Assembly: GCF_918698155.1 (NCBI RefSeq)
Contig: NZ_CAKKLX010000033.1
Location: 1-55,517 of the forward strand
Length of the DNA: 55,517 bases
Reading direction: 5' to 3'
Origin: Roseomonas sp. CECT 9278
GTDB taxonomy: Bacteria > Pseudomonadota > Alphaproteobacteria > Acetobacterales > Acetobacteraceae
The translations under genes were made by a program, and so were the position numbers. The notes below the pieces were generated by a model, which saw only the letters and a list, made by a program, of their open reading frames with translations, was not told where the DNA came from and did not search any database. Positions 42,511-55,200 of this stretch are shown in pieces. Positions within the stretch are counted from its first letter, which is position 1, and every line of letters starts with the position of its first letter.

Positions 42511-44597
42511 GCGCGCCGGAGGATCGCAGCGCCGCGGCATTGGCCTATCGCATCGGCGTCGATGTCGGCGGCACCTTCACCGACGTGGTCTGCGTCGCCG
42601 CCGATGGCACCACCACGCTGGCCAAGGCAGCCTCCACGCCGGCCGACCAGAGCGAGGGCGTGGTGGCGGGCCTGTCCGTGCTGGCGGATCGCCTGGGTGT
42701 CACGCTGGCCGACCTGCTGGCGCGCACGGAACGCATCGTCCATGGCACAACGGTCGCGACGAATGCGCTGCTCGAACGCCGCGGCGCCAAGGTCGCGATG
42801 CTGACCACCGAGGGCCATCGCGATGTCATCGAGATGCGCGAAGGCCTCAAGCCCGACCGCTACGATCTGCGCCTGCCCGCCGCGCCCGCCCTGGTGCCGC
42901 GCCGGCTGCGGCTGCCGGTGCGCGAACGCATCCGCCCCGATGGTCGCGTGGAACAGAAGCTGGACCTCGCCTCGCTGGACGCCGCCATCGCCACGCTGAA
43001 GGCCGAGCAGGTCGAGGCCGTGGCGATCTGCTTCCTGCATGCCTGGCGCGACGATGCCCATGAACGCGCGGCGGCCGAGGCGGTGCGCGCCGCGCTGCCC
43101 GGCGTGTTCGTGACCACGAGTGCGGAAGTGCTGCCGCAGATCAAGGAATTCGAACGCTTCTCCACCGCCTGCGTGAATGCCTATGTCGGGCCCGTGGTGT
43201 CGCGGTATCTCGCGCGGTTGCGCGGGCGGCTGGACAGCGCGGGGTATCAAGGCCCGGTCTTCGTCATCCTGTCGCATGGCGGCGTGGCGCCGGTCGAGGA
43301 AGCGGCGCGGCTGGCCGCCGGCACCGCGCTGTCGGGGCCGGCGGGCGGCGTCGCGGCGGGTGTCGCGCTCGCTGCGCGCGGGCTGGGCCAGGACCTCATC
43401 ACCTTCGACGTGGGCGGCACCTCGACCGACATCGCGCTGGTGCAGGATGGCGAGGCCGCGCTGGGCCGCGGGCGCACCGTGGCGGGGGAACGCATCGCGC
43501 TCGAGAGCCTGGATATCGTGACGCTCGGCGCCGGCGGCGGGTCGATCGGGCATGTCGGCGCCGGCGGCACGCTGCAGGTCGGGCCGCGCAGCGCGGGCGC
43601 GGTGCCGGGGCCGGTCGCGTACGGCCAGGGCGGCACGGAACCGGCGGTGACGGATGCGAACCTGGTGCTCGGCTATCTTGACGCGAACAACTTCCTGGGC
43701 GGCGCGCGCAAGCTCGATCGCGACGGCGCGCTGGCGGCCTTCGGGCGGCTGGGCGCGGCGCTCGGCATCGACGCGATGGCAGCGGCGGAGGGCGTGCATC
43801 GCCTGGCGAATGTGCGCATGGCCGATGGCATCCGCGTCGCCACCGTGCGCCGCGGCGTCGATCCGCGCGACTTCACGCTGCTGGCCTTCGGCGGCGCGGC
43901 CGGGCTGCATGCCAGCGCGGTGGCGCGCGAGCTGGGTGTCACGCGCGTCGCGGTGCCGGTCTTTGCCGCCGGGCTGTCCGCCTGGGGCATGCTGCACACC
44001 GACCTGCGCTACGAGATGGCGCGCAGCGAGATCGGCGCCGGCGGCGTGCCCGAGGATGCCGCGCTGCGGACCATCTGGGCCGGGCTGGACTCCGAGGGCC
44101 GCGCACGCGTCGCCACCTGGTTCGGCGGCACGGTGGAGACCAGGCGCGCCGCCGACATGCGCTATGGCGAACAGGTCTTCGAGATCGCCGTGCCCCTGGA
44201 CGCGGTGGACTGGGACGCGCCGGGCCTCGCGCAGCGGGTGACCGAGGCCTTCCACGCCCGCCACGAATCCCTGTTCACCTACGCGCTGGCCGGCGAGGAG
44301 GTGGTGCTGGTGAATGCGCGCCTGGCGGTGATCGGCCGGCTGCCGCCCATGCCCGCCCCGCCGGCCGCGGGGCCGCGCGCGCCGGCCGCCCCCTTCGCGA
44401 CGCGCCGCGCGCGGATCGACGGCGTCGAGGCCGCGTTGCCGGTGCTCGACTTCGCCGCGCTGGCCGATGGCCAGGTCGTCGTGGGGCCCGCCATCGTCGA
44501 GAGCGACACCACCACCGTGCTGCTGTTGGCGGGCGACCAGGCACGGATGGATGCGCGTGGCTGGCTGGATATCGCCTTGCCGGGAGATGCCGCATGA
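42507..44597 (+). CDS. hyuA: Hydantoinase A / oxoprolinase A subunit (HyuA)
   Basis: A 696-residue ATP-binding subunit with an actin-like ATPase fold. It begins RIGVDVGGTFTDVV (Gly17-Asp26), and a second phosphate motif LITFDVGGTSTDIAL lies near the middle, with GAGGGSIG and LLAFGGAAGLH after it. The start is the GTG at 42507 overlapping the hyuB stop, with AGGAGG just upstream. The C-terminal VGPAIVESDTTTVLL is typical. Its stop overlaps the ATG of the membrane-protein gene. Confidence 0.95.
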   Translation: MSAPEDRSAAALAYRIGVDVGGTFTDVVCVAADGTTTLAKAASTPADQSEGVVAGLSVLADRLGVTLADLLARTERIVHGTTVATNALLERRGAKVAMLTTEGHRDVIEMREGLKPDRYDLRLPAAPALVPRRLRLPVRERIRPDGRVEQKLDLASLDAAIATLKAEQVEAVAICFLHAWRDDAHERAAAEAVRAALPGVFVTTSAEVLPQIKEFERFSTACVNAYVGPVVSRYLARLRGRLDSAGYQGPVFVILSHGGVAPVEEAARLAAGTALSGPAGGVAAGVALAARGLGQDLITFDVGGTSTDIALVQDGEAALGRGRTVAGERIALESLDIVTLGAGGGSIGHVGAGGTLQVGPRSAGAVPGPVAYGQGGTEPAVTDANLVLGYLDANNFLGGARKLDRDGALAAFGRLGAALGIDAMAAAEGVHRLANVRMADGIRVATVRRGVDPRDFTLLAFGGAAGLHASAVARELGVTRVAVPVFAAGLSAWGMLHTDLRYEMARSEIGAGGVPEDAALRTIWAGLDSEGRARVATWFGGTVETRRAADMRYGEQVFEIAVPLDAVDWDAPGLAQRVTEAFHARHESLFTYALAGEEVVLVNARLAVIGRLPPMPAPPAAGPRAPAAPFATRRARIDGVEAALPVLDFAALADGQVVVGPAIVESDTTTVLLLAGDQARMDARGWLDIALPGDAA

Positions 44598-45292
44598 CCG
44601 CCACGCCGCACGGCGCCCCCGCGGCGCCCGATCGTTCGTCATGGTCGCCGCCGGCCGGCCATGGCGGCCGCTGGATCCTGGCCTGCATCGGCGGCGGCGC
44701 GGTCGGCCTCGCGCTCGCTGCCGTGTGGAACGCGCTGGTATTGCCGGCGCTGGCGCCGGGGCTTGGCGGCATGGTCGCGCCGCTGCTGCAGGCCGGCGGC
44801 GGGGCGGTGCTGGGCGCCTGCCTGGCCGCGGCGCAGGGCGCGGTGATGCGCCAGGCCTATGACGACCTGCCGCTGGGCACCTGGATCGGCGCGACCGCCG
44901 TGGCCGGCTACCTGACCGCGCTGGTGGTGGGGCTGGTCTATGGCGTGCTGGCGCAGCGGGCCGTCGGCATGCCGATCGAGATGTTCGTGCTGATGGGCGC
45001 CGCGCTGAAGGGCGTGGTGGGCGGGCTGCTCTATGGCCAGGCGCAGGGGCGCGTGCTGGACCGGGTGGTGGCCGGGCGCGCCGGCTGGACGCGGGTGGTG
45101 ATGGTGGGGTTCATGCTCGGCGCGCTGCTGGGCAGCATGCGCTGGCTGGCCGGGCCGGCATCGATGGGCCCGGCATCGCTGGTGATCGGCGGGCTGGTCG
45201 GCGGCGCGCTGGAGGGGCTGGCGCTCGGCCTGGTCACCGCCGGCGCCTTCCGCTTCATGCCGCCGCGCGGAGGTCCGCCAGCGCCGCCGTGA
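44594..45292 (+). CDS. Integral membrane protein, unknown function
   Basis: A 232-residue protein with about six predicted membrane helices, rich in Gly and Ala; examples are WILACIGGGAVGLALAAVW and IGATAVAGYLTALVVGLVYG. The ATG overlaps the hyuA stop (ATGA), so it is the third gene of the hyuBA operon, yet I do not recognise it as a known transporter. The Gly-rich helices (GGLVGGALEGLALGLV) suggest tight packing. Its 3' end overlaps the convergent HD-hydrolase gene by 38 nt. Confidence 0.75.
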   Translation: MTATPHGAPAAPDRSSWSPPAGHGGRWILACIGGGAVGLALAAVWNALVLPALAPGLGGMVAPLLQAGGGAVLGACLAAAQGAVMRQAYDDLPLGTWIGATAVAGYLTALVVGLVYGVLAQRAVGMPIEMFVLMGAALKGVVGGLLYGQAQGRVLDRVVAGRAGWTRVVMVGFMLGALLGSMRWLAGPASMGPASLVIGGLVGGALEGLALGLVTAGAFRFMPPRGGPPAPP

Positions 45293-45908
45293 GGTTCTCG
45301 CGCGCCCGCGCCTCGTAGATGGTGGACAGGCGCGTGCGGAAGATTCTCGGTGCCTCCAGGAAGCGCGCCAGCACCGCGCCGCGCCCGGCGCGCCAGCGCG
45401 CGTCGTCCACCGCCGCGTATTCGCGCCGCAGGAAGCCGGTGTTGCGGTCGAACACCGCGGGCGATTCCGCCAGCGGGGTCAGGTCGAGGTCGAGCAGCCG
45501 GTGCACCCGGCAATCCGTGCCCGCATGGCCCAGGTGGTCGGCGGTGGCGCGGATGGCGTCCTGCGCCCAGGCGGTGTCGCCCGGCACCAGCTGCGCGAGC
45601 AGCGCCGCCGAGGCCTCCTCATTGTCCTTCGCCATCGGGTCGTAGATCGCGTCGTGGAACAGGATGGCGAGTGCGAGGTCGCGGTCCCCCGGGTCGCCGC
45701 CATGCAGCAGGTGGCGCAGCCAGAGCAGCCCGACATGGGCGGCATCGTGGTAGGCGCGATGCGCTTCGCCGTAGCGCCGGCGCAGCTCCGCGGCGGCGGC
45801 GGCGGGCAGGTCGGCGCGTGCGAGCAGCGCACCGAAGCCGGCGCGGCACTGATCGAGGTCCTCCGCCAGGGCGAGGGCGGAGCCTTCGCGGCCGGGGCGT
45901 GGCGTCAT
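45255..45908 (-). CDS. HD-superfamily metal-dependent hydrolase (COG4339-type)
   Basis: A 217-residue cytosolic protein with an HD-type metal site: AYHDAAHVGLLW (first His pair) and FHDAIYDPMAKDNEE (the HD dyad), followed by ATADHLGHAGTD, giving the usual H...HD...H/D ligand order of this predicted phosphohydrolase group. Substrate unknown. The C-terminus overlaps the convergent membrane-protein gene by 38 nt. The next gene upstream on this strand ends 4 nt before its ATG, so they form an operon. Confidence 0.85.
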   Translation of the reverse strand: MTPRPGREGSALALAEDLDQCRAGFGALLARADLPAAAAAELRRRYGEAHRAYHDAAHVGLLWLRHLLHGGDPGDRDLALAILFHDAIYDPMAKDNEEASAALLAQLVPGDTAWAQDAIRATADHLGHAGTDCRVHRLLDLDLTPLAESPAVFDRNTGFLRREYAAVDDARWRAGRGAVLARFLEAPRIFRTRLSTIYEARARENLTAALADLRAAA

Positions 45909-45912
45909 GGCC

Positions 45913-46302
45913 TCAGCCCTCCCGCCGCAGGGCGATGCGCCCGCCGGTATCCTCGAGCAGCAGCGTGCCGTCGGGCTGCAGGGCGTAGCGGTAGGTCTCG
46001 TGGGGCAGCATGCGGATCGGCGTGCAGCCGACCAGGCCGCAGGCGCGGCGCGGCGCCCAGTCCTCGATCGTCAGGCGCAGCCAGGGGCCGGCATCCTCCA
46101 GCGTCCAGTGGCCGGAGACGGTTATGGCGCGGCCGTCCGGCCCGCGGTCGCGGCGCGCGAAGCGGCCATCGGCCTCAAGCGTGATCTCGACCGCCTGCCC
46201 GCCCTGCGCGGCGCGCCAGGTCCCGGCGAGCGGGCTGGCCTGCGCGAGGCCCGGGAGCAGCAGGGCTACGGCGAGGATGGCGGCGGGGAGACGGCGGGAC
46301 AT
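45913..46302 (-). CDS. Small secreted beta-rich protein, unknown
   Basis: A 129-residue protein with a signal peptide (LPAAILAVALLLPGLAQA). The mature part reads like a small beta-barrel: SPLAGTWRAAQGGQAVEITL, then GRFARRDRGPDGRAITVSGHW and LQPDGTLLLEDTGGRIALRR, with two cysteines in RRACGLVGCTP. The layout (G-x-W opening, repeated strands ending in ARR/LRR) recalls lipocalin-like or DUF-type small periplasmic proteins, but I cannot name the family. GGAG lies seven bases before the ATG. It is upstream of the HD hydrolase on the same strand. Confidence 0.75.
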   Translation of the reverse strand: MSRRLPAAILAVALLLPGLAQASPLAGTWRAAQGGQAVEITLEADGRFARRDRGPDGRAITVSGHWTLEDAGPWLRLTIEDWAPRRACGLVGCTPIRMLPHETYRYALQPDGTLLLEDTGGRIALRREG

Positions 46303-46378
46303 GATGCGCTCCGGCGGGCATTCGGAAGCCCTACGCGCGGTGAATGCCCGTGGATGCGCGCCGCGGCGATGAAGTGAT

Positions 46379-47101
46379 TCAGGGGGCGGCGAACACGCGC
46401 CCGAGCGGGCCCAGCGGCGCGGGGTCGATGCCGGCGGCGTCCAGCAGCGCCGCCACGCCGAGCGCGGCGCTGTCGAGCACCGGGATGCCGAACTCGGCTT
46501 CCAGCGGCGCCATGCAGGGCAGGCCGGGCAGGTTGGTGCTCCAGACCAGGATGGCATCCGGCGCCACCGCGGCCGACAGGCGCCGCGCGGCAGAAACGAT
46601 TGCGCCGTCAGGCACCGCGGCGGCGGAGAGGTTGTCCGGGCAGTCGAGGCCTTCGGCGGCGAGGGTCTCGATGCCCTCGGCGGCGAAGCCGGCGATGTGG
46701 GCGGTGCCCTCGGCCGCGGTGCCGGGCAGGATCAGCGCGATTCGCCGCGCCCCGCGGCGATGCAGCCAGGCGGCGGCGAACAGCGCGGTGGTGGTGGCGG
46801 GGCACCGCGCCTCGGCGGCCAGGGTCGCCGCCAGGGCGCGGTCGGCGGGCAGGCCCAGGGCGGCGCCGCGCGTGCCGTTCCAGCACACCGCCGCGACGCC
46901 GGCATGGCCCAGCAGCCGCGCGGCGGTGGCGTAGGAGGCCGCGTCGTAGGCGCCCGGCGGCTGGCCGCTGCCGTCCGGCGCGTAGGGGATGCGCGCGACG
47001 CAATGGTCGATGCCGGGCAGGTGGCGCAACAGCGCCGCGGTGGTGCGCTCCACCACGCGATTCGAGGAGGGCAGGATGGTGCCGATGGCGATGCGCGACA
47101 T
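46379..47101 (-). CDS. Asp/Glu racemase-fold protein (maleate isomerase / arylmalonate decarboxylase group)
   Basis: A 240-residue protein with the N-terminal GTILPSSNRVVERT motif of the maleate cis-trans isomerase and arylmalonate decarboxylase branch of the Asp/Glu racemase superfamily. The first catalytic Cys is present (Cys73 in AVCWNGTRG). The second, normally in an SCT or similar motif near residue 188, is replaced by Ser (VWSTNL, Ser188). Two-base racemase or isomerase chemistry is therefore doubtful, and a one-cysteine variant is likelier. The start at 47101 gives the family N-terminus. Confidence 0.85.
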   Translation of the reverse strand: MSRIAIGTILPSSNRVVERTTAALLRHLPGIDHCVARIPYAPDGSGQPPGAYDAASYATAARLLGHAGVAAVCWNGTRGAALGLPADRALAATLAAEARCPATTTALFAAAWLHRRGARRIALILPGTAAEGTAHIAGFAAEGIETLAAEGLDCPDNLSAAAVPDGAIVSAARRLSAAVAPDAILVWSTNLPGLPCMAPLEAEFGIPVLDSAALGVAALLDAAGIDPAPLGPLGRVFAAP

Positions 47102-47195
47102 CGGCGCATCATCATCCGCGGCGGCGCCGGCGCAACTGCGCAAGCGCGATCAAGTGGCATCGTGCCATGAGGCGAGGCGGACAGGAGGAGCGGCG

Positions 47196-47390
47196 ATGTC
47201 GCGACGCAGCAGGACCGGGCAGGACCACGCCACGCGCATCGCCCGCGCCATGGCGCTGATCGCCGCCCGCCCGCACGACCCGCCGGGGCTGGAGGCGCTG
47301 GCCGAGGCGGCAGCCTTCTCGCCCTTCCATTTCCATCGCGTCTACCACCTGGTGGCCGGCGAGACGCCGGCGCAGACCGCCGCGCGTGGG
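47196..47390 (+). pseudogene. Truncated AraC-family regulator (first HTH only)
   Basis: About 65 residues from an ATG with GGAGGAG just upstream. RIARAMALIAARPHDPPGL and EALAEAAAFSPFHFHRVYHL match the first helix-turn-helix of AraC regulators of the GyrI-fused type. After AGETPAQT the match stops: the frame runs on antisense into the next gene and stays open until 49124. The second HTH and effector domain are missing, so this is a remnant. Confidence 0.7.
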
Positions 47391-47393
47391 CGG

Positions 47394-47588
47394 CTACTTC
47401 TTGCCGCTCATGCCGAGCTCGGCCTCGATCTCGCGGATGCGCGCCACCAGCGTGGTGCGCATCGAGGGCGAGGCGTGCGGCTTCAGGCCCGCGAGGGTGT
47501 CCTTGAGCTCGCGCAGCAGCTTTTCCTTTTCGCCGCGGCTGCGCTGGATCGGGCGCGCGTCGGAGAACTGGCCGTCCCGGCTTCGCAT
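47394..47588 (-). CDS. Small charged protein of unknown function
   Basis: A 64-residue protein, highly charged and mostly helical, with EKEKLLRELKDTLAGLKP and TTLVARIREIEAELGM segments that look like a short coiled coil. AAAGGAAAG lies upstream of the ATG. It starts about 20 nt beyond the sucB terminator hairpin and ends against the broken AraC remnant. I do not recognise the family. Its codon use and GC fit the neighbours. Confidence 0.7.
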   Translation of the reverse strand: MRSRDGQFSDARPIQRSRGEKEKLLRELKDTLAGLKPHASPSMRTTLVARIREIEAELGMSGKK

Positions 47589-47610
47589 GGTGGCTTTCCT
47601 TTCTGGATTG

Positions 47611-47635
47611 GGCCGCGCCTGTTGCCGGCGCGGCC
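47611..47635 (-). terminator. Hairpin after sucB, possible terminator
   Basis: A perfect 9-bp stem, GGCCGCGCC (47611-47619) and GGCGCGGCC (47627-47635), with a 7-nt loop, 8 nt past the sucB stop on the minus strand. No T-run follows, so it may be Rho-assisted or only protective. Confidence 0.5.
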
Positions 47636-47642
47636 GGGCGGG

Positions 47643-48878
47643 TCAGATGTCGAGCATCAGACGCCGCGGATCCTCGATGCTTTCCTTCACGCGCACCAGG
47701 AAGGAGACGGCTTCCTTCCCGTCGACGATGCGGTGGTCGTAGGACAGCGCGATGTACATCATCGGGCGGATCTCGACCTTGCCATTCACCGCCATCGGGC
47801 GGTCCTGGATCTTGTGCATGCCCAGGATGCCCGACTGCGGCGGGTTCAGGATGGGCGTGGACATCAGCGAGCCATAGATGCCGCCATTGGTGATGGTGAA
47901 GGACCCGCCGGCCAGGTCATCGAGCTTCAGCGCGCCGTCGCGCGCCTTCCTGCCATAGGCGCCGATGGTCTTCTCGATCTCGGCGAAGGACAGGCTGTCG
48001 GCGTGGCGCAGCACGGGCACCACCAGGCCGGAGGGGCCGCCCACCGCGATGCCCATGTGGACGAAGTTCTTGTAGACGATCTCGTCGCCGTCGATCTCGG
48101 CGTTCACCGCCGGGAATTCCTTCAGCGCGGCGACGGCCGCCTTCACGAAGAAGGACATGAAGCCGAGCTTCACGCCGTGCTTCTTCTCGAACGCGTCCTT
48201 GTATTCGGCGCGCAGCGCCATCGCGGCACCCATGTCCACCTCGTTGAAGGTGGTGAGCATGGCGGCGGTGTTCTGCGCTTCCTTCAGGCGGCGCGCGATG
48301 GTGGCGCGCAGGCGCGTCATCTTCACGCGCTCCTCGCCGGCTTCGATCGCACGGGCGGGCCTGGGCGCGGCGGGCGCGGCGGCGGCGGGTGCGGGGCGCG
48401 CCAGGTAGTCGAGCACGTCGCCCTTGGTGATGCGGCCATCCTTGCCGGTGCCCGCGCCGATCGCGGCGGCGTTCGCCCCCGTCTCGGCCATCATCTTGGC
48501 CGCGGCGGGCAGCGGGGCGGCGGCCTGCGCTGCGGCGGGCGCCGAGCCGGTGGGCGCGCCCGGCACGGCGACCGGCCCGGTCACGGCGCGCGGGGTTTCG
48601 ACCTGCGGCACGGCGGCGGCGGGCTTCGGCGCTGCCGCCGCGCCACCGGCGGCGATCGACCCCAGCACGGCGCCCGGGCCGACCTCGGCGCCCTCGGCGG
48701 CGGCGATGGCTTCCAGCACGCCGGCGGAGGGCGCGTTGACCTCGACCGTGACCTTGTCGGTCTCGAGTTCCACCAGCGGCTCGTCGGCGGCCACCGCCTC
48801 GCCGGCCTTCTTGAGCCAGCGCGCCACGGTCGCGGAGGAAACGCTCTCGCCGAGCGTGGGAACCAGGATGTCGGTCAT
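47643..48878 (-). CDS. sucB: Dihydrolipoyl succinyltransferase (2-oxoglutarate dehydrogenase E2)
   Basis: A 411-residue core enzyme of the 2-oxoglutarate dehydrogenase complex. An N-terminal lipoyl domain has the lipoyl Lys42 in ETDKVTVEV. An Ala/Pro-rich linker follows, then a peripheral subunit-binding domain ([27 protein letters not shown]). The catalytic domain ends with [14 protein letters not shown] containing the catalytic His. One lipoyl domain is usual. The neighbour sucA lies 85 nt upstream, and no lpd gene follows. Confidence 0.97.
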   Translation of the reverse strand: MTDILVPTLGESVSSATVARWLKKAGEAVAADEPLVELETDKVTVEVNAPSAGVLEAIAAAEGAEVGPGAVLGSIAAGGAAAAPKPAAAVPQVETPRAVTGPVAVPGAPTGSAPAAAQAAAPLPAAAKMMAETGANAAAIGAGTGKDGRITKGDVLDYLARPAPAAAAPAAPRPARAIEAGEERVKMTRLRATIARRLKEAQNTAAMLTTFNEVDMGAAMALRAEYKDAFEKKHGVKLGFMSFFVKAAVAALKEFPAVNAEIDGDEIVYKNFVHMGIAVGGPSGLVVPVLRHADSLSFAEIEKTIGAYGRKARDGALKLDDLAGGSFTITNGGIYGSLMSTPILNPPQSGILGMHKIQDRPMAVNGKVEIRPMMYIALSYDHRIVDGKEAVSFLVRVKESIEDPRRLMLDI

Positions 48879-48902
48879 GTGTGCCGTCCGTTGATCGTCG
48901 GG

Positions 48903-48946
48903 GCGCGCGTCGCGGCGCGCAGTGTCGTGCCGGGCCGCGTGGCCCG
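48903..48946 (-). other. Two short hairpins in the sucA-sucB gap
   Basis: GCGCGC (48903-48908) and GCGCGC (48915-48920) form one stem with a 6-nt loop. CGGGCC (48931-48936) and GGCCCG (48941-48946) form another with a GCGT loop. They could tune sucB expression relative to sucA, but short GC palindromes are expected by chance in such DNA. Confidence 0.25.
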
Positions 48947-48963
48947 CAGTGCCTGTCCGGGTG

Positions 48964-51849
<2,886 letters not shown>

Positions 51850-51913
51850 TGTCTTCTCCGTGCCGACGGGCGGCGCCGCCGGATGTCACGCTCGGGTGGT
51901 CTCAGATGCGGGT

Positions 51914-51946
51914 CGCCGCCGCCCCTGGGTGGAGGGTACGGCGGCG
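51914..51946 (-). other. Hairpin in the sucD-sucA gap
   Basis: CGCCGCCG (51914-51921) and CGGCGGCG (51939-51946) form an 8-bp stem with a 17-nt loop, between sucD and sucA. It could be a processing or attenuation site. Such low-complexity stems arise easily in GC-rich DNA, so it is weak evidence. Confidence 0.25.
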
Positions 51947-52003
51947 TCGCTTAACATAGGGCGGATGGCCGCCTTGTGGCAGGGCTTTCGCCCCGCCGGC
52001 GCA

Positions 52004-52900
52004 TTACCGCTTCAAGGCCTTCACCATGGTGGACCCCAGCGCCGAGGGGCTGTCGGCCACATGGATGCCGGCCGCCTTCATGGCCTCCATCTTGGCCTCG
52101 GCGGTGTCCTTGCCGCCCGAGATGACGGCGCCGGCATGGCCCATGCGCCGCCCCGGCGGGGCGGTGGCGCCGGCGATGAAGCCGACCACGGGCTTGTTCG
52201 GCTTGCCGGGGCCGAAATTCTCGCGCTTGAGGAAGTCGGCGCCGATCATCTCGGACTGCCCGCCGATCTCGCCGATCATGACGATGGACTTGGTCTCGTC
52301 GTCCTTCAGGAACAGTTCGAGCACGTCGATGAAGTCCATGCCCTTCACCGGGTCGCCGCCGATGCCCACGCAGGATGACTGGCCGAGCCCCGCCGCGGTG
52401 GTCTGCGCCACCGCTTCGTAGGTGAGCGTGCCCGAGCGCGACACCACGCCGACCGACCCGCGCTTGTGGATATGGCCGGGCATGATGCCGATCTTGCAGG
52501 CTTCCGGCGTGATCACGCCGGGGCAGTTCGGCCCGACCAGCAGCGACTTCGACCCGCACAGCGCGCGCTTCACGCGCACCATGTCGAGCACGGGAATGCC
52601 CTCGGTGATGCAGATGATCAGCGGCACTTCCGCGTCGATCGCTTCCAGGATGGCATCGGCGGCGAAGGGCGCGGGCACGTAGATGACCGACGCATTGGCC
52701 TGCGTGCGCGCCACGCACTCCGCCACCGTGTCGAAGACCGGCAGGTTCAGTTCCGGGTGCATCGTGCCGCCCTTGCCGGGCGTGGTGCCGCCGACATAGG
52801 TGCTGCCATAGGCGATGCCCTGGGACGCATGGAACGTGCCCTGGGCCCCGGTGAAGCCCTGGGTCATGACGCGGGTGGTCTTGTCGACGAGAACGGCCAT
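52004..52900 (-). CDS. sucD: Succinyl-CoA synthetase alpha subunit
   Basis: A 298-residue subunit with an N-terminal CoA-binding Rossmann domain ([31 protein letters not shown]) and the phosphohistidine motif MGHAGAV at His255, corresponding to E. coli His246. The [20 protein letters not shown] motif is fully conserved. It acts with SucC to make ATP or GTP from succinyl-CoA. The ATG at 52900 is 4 nt from the sucC stop. Confidence 0.98.
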   Translation of the reverse strand: MAVLVDKTTRVMTQGFTGAQGTFHASQGIAYGSTYVGGTTPGKGGTMHPELNLPVFDTVAECVARTQANASVIYVPAPFAADAILEAIDAEVPLIICITEGIPVLDMVRVKRALCGSKSLLVGPNCPGVITPEACKIGIMPGHIHKRGSVGVVSRSGTLTYEAVAQTTAAGLGQSSCVGIGGDPVKGMDFIDVLELFLKDDETKSIVMIGEIGGQSEMIGADFLKRENFGPGKPNKPVVGFIAGATAPPGRRMGHAGAVISGGKDTAEAKMEAMKAAGIHVADSPSALGSTMVKALKR

Positions 52901-52904
52901 GGCC

Positions 52905-54098
52905 TTACGCCCCCTTCACGGCCGCAACCACCTTTTGGGCGGCATCGGCAAGATTGTCGGCGGGGATGATCGCAAGGCCGCTCTCGGCCAGGATCTTCTT
53001 GCCGAGTTCCACGTTGGTGCCTTCCAGGCGCACCACAAGCGGCACCTTGAGGTCGAGGTTCTTGCTCGCCACCACAATGCCCTCGGCGATCATGTCGCAT
53101 TTGGCGATGCCGCCGAAGATGTTGACCAGGATGGCCTTCACATTGGCGTCGGAGGTGATGATGCGGAACGCCTCGGTCACGCGCGCCGCATTCGCGGTGC
53201 CGCCCACATCGAGGAAGTTCGCCGGCGACGACCCGTACAGCTTGATGATGTCCATCGTCGCCATGGCCAGGCCCGCGCCGTTCACCATGCAGCCGATCTC
53301 GCCATCGAGCGCGACATAGTTCAGGTCGTTCTTGGTGGCATCCAGTTCCTTCGGGTCCATCTCGCTGTCGTCGCGCAGGGCCTCGAGGTCCTTGTGGCGG
53401 TACAGCGCGCTGTCGTCGAAGGACACCTTGGCATCCAGCGCGACGATCTCGCCCGCGCCGGTCACCACCAGCGGGTTGATCTCGACGATCATGCAGTCCA
53501 GTTCGACGAAGGCGCCGTACAGCGCGGTGACGAACTTCGTGAAGGACGCCACCTGCTTGCCCTCAAGCCCCAGCCCGAAGGCCAGCTTGCGGCAATGGAA
53601 GCCGGAAATCCCCGCGGCCGGGTCGACCGCGACCTTCAGGATCTTCTCGGGGTGGTTCTCGGCCACCTCCTCGATGTCCATGCCGCCTTCGACCGAGGCC
53701 ATGATGGTGACGCGCGATGTCGCGCGGTCCACCAGCAGGCCGAGATACAGCTCGCGCTTGATGTCGCAGCCATCCTCGACATAGACGCGGCTGACGACCT
53801 TGCCCTCGGGGCCGGTCTGCTTGGTGACCAGCGTCTTGCCGATCATCGCCTCGGCGGCGGCGCGCACATCCTCGATCGACTTCACGACGCGCACGCCGCC
53901 CTTGCCGTTCGGGTCTTCCTTGAAGCGCCCGGCACCGCGCCCGCCCGCATGGATCTGCGACTTCACGACATAGACCGGGCCGGGCAGCTGCCTGGCGGCG
54001 GCCACTGCCTCGTCGGCCGACCAGGCGACATGGCCGTCGAGCACCGCGACGCCATAGCGGCGCAGCAGCTCCTTGCCCTGGTATTCGTGGATGTTCAT
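52905..54098 (-). CDS. sucC: Succinyl-CoA synthetase beta subunit
   Basis: A 397-residue ATP-grasp subunit. It begins [17 protein letters not shown], with [17 protein letters not shown] near the nucleotide site, [20 protein letters not shown] holding the metal ligands, and the [17 protein letters not shown] end. Length matches the family. The start of sucC lies 33 nt after the mdh terminator, so its promoter would have to be within or upstream of the terminator, unless transcription reads through. Confidence 0.98.
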   Translation of the reverse strand: MNIHEYQGKELLRRYGVAVLDGHVAWSADEAVAAARQLPGPVYVVKSQIHAGGRGAGRFKEDPNGKGGVRVVKSIEDVRAAAEAMIGKTLVTKQTGPEGKVVSRVYVEDGCDIKRELYLGLLVDRATSRVTIMASVEGGMDIEEVAENHPEKILKVAVDPAAGISGFHCRKLAFGLGLEGKQVASFTKFVTALYGAFVELDCMIVEINPLVVTGAGEIVALDAKVSFDDSALYRHKDLEALRDDSEMDPKELDATKNDLNYVALDGEIGCMVNGAGLAMATMDIIKLYGSSPANFLDVGGTANAARVTEAFRIITSDANVKAILVNIFGGIAKCDMIAEGIVVASKNLDLKVPLVVRLEGTNVELGKKILAESGLAIIPADNLADAAQKVVAAVKGA

Positions 54099-54130
54099 GC
54101 TGGGGGGTTCCCTGAAACGGGGCGGACAGG

Positions 54131-54158
54131 AAAAAGGCCCGGTGTCGCCACCGGGCCC
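54131..54158 (-). terminator. Intrinsic terminator between mdh and sucC
   Basis: On the minus strand a perfect 9-bp stem (GGCCCGGTG / CACCGGGCC, loop of four bases, 54136-54157) is followed directly by TTTTT (54135-54131), 8 nt beyond the mdh stop codon. It has the classic shape of a Rho-independent terminator and is the best one in the window. Confidence 0.8.
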
Positions 54159-54165
54159 GGGTGGA

Positions 54166-55164
<999 letters not shown>

Positions 55165-55200
55165 CTACTCCGCGGCCCGGCCGCCGGCAAGGCTGGCCGG

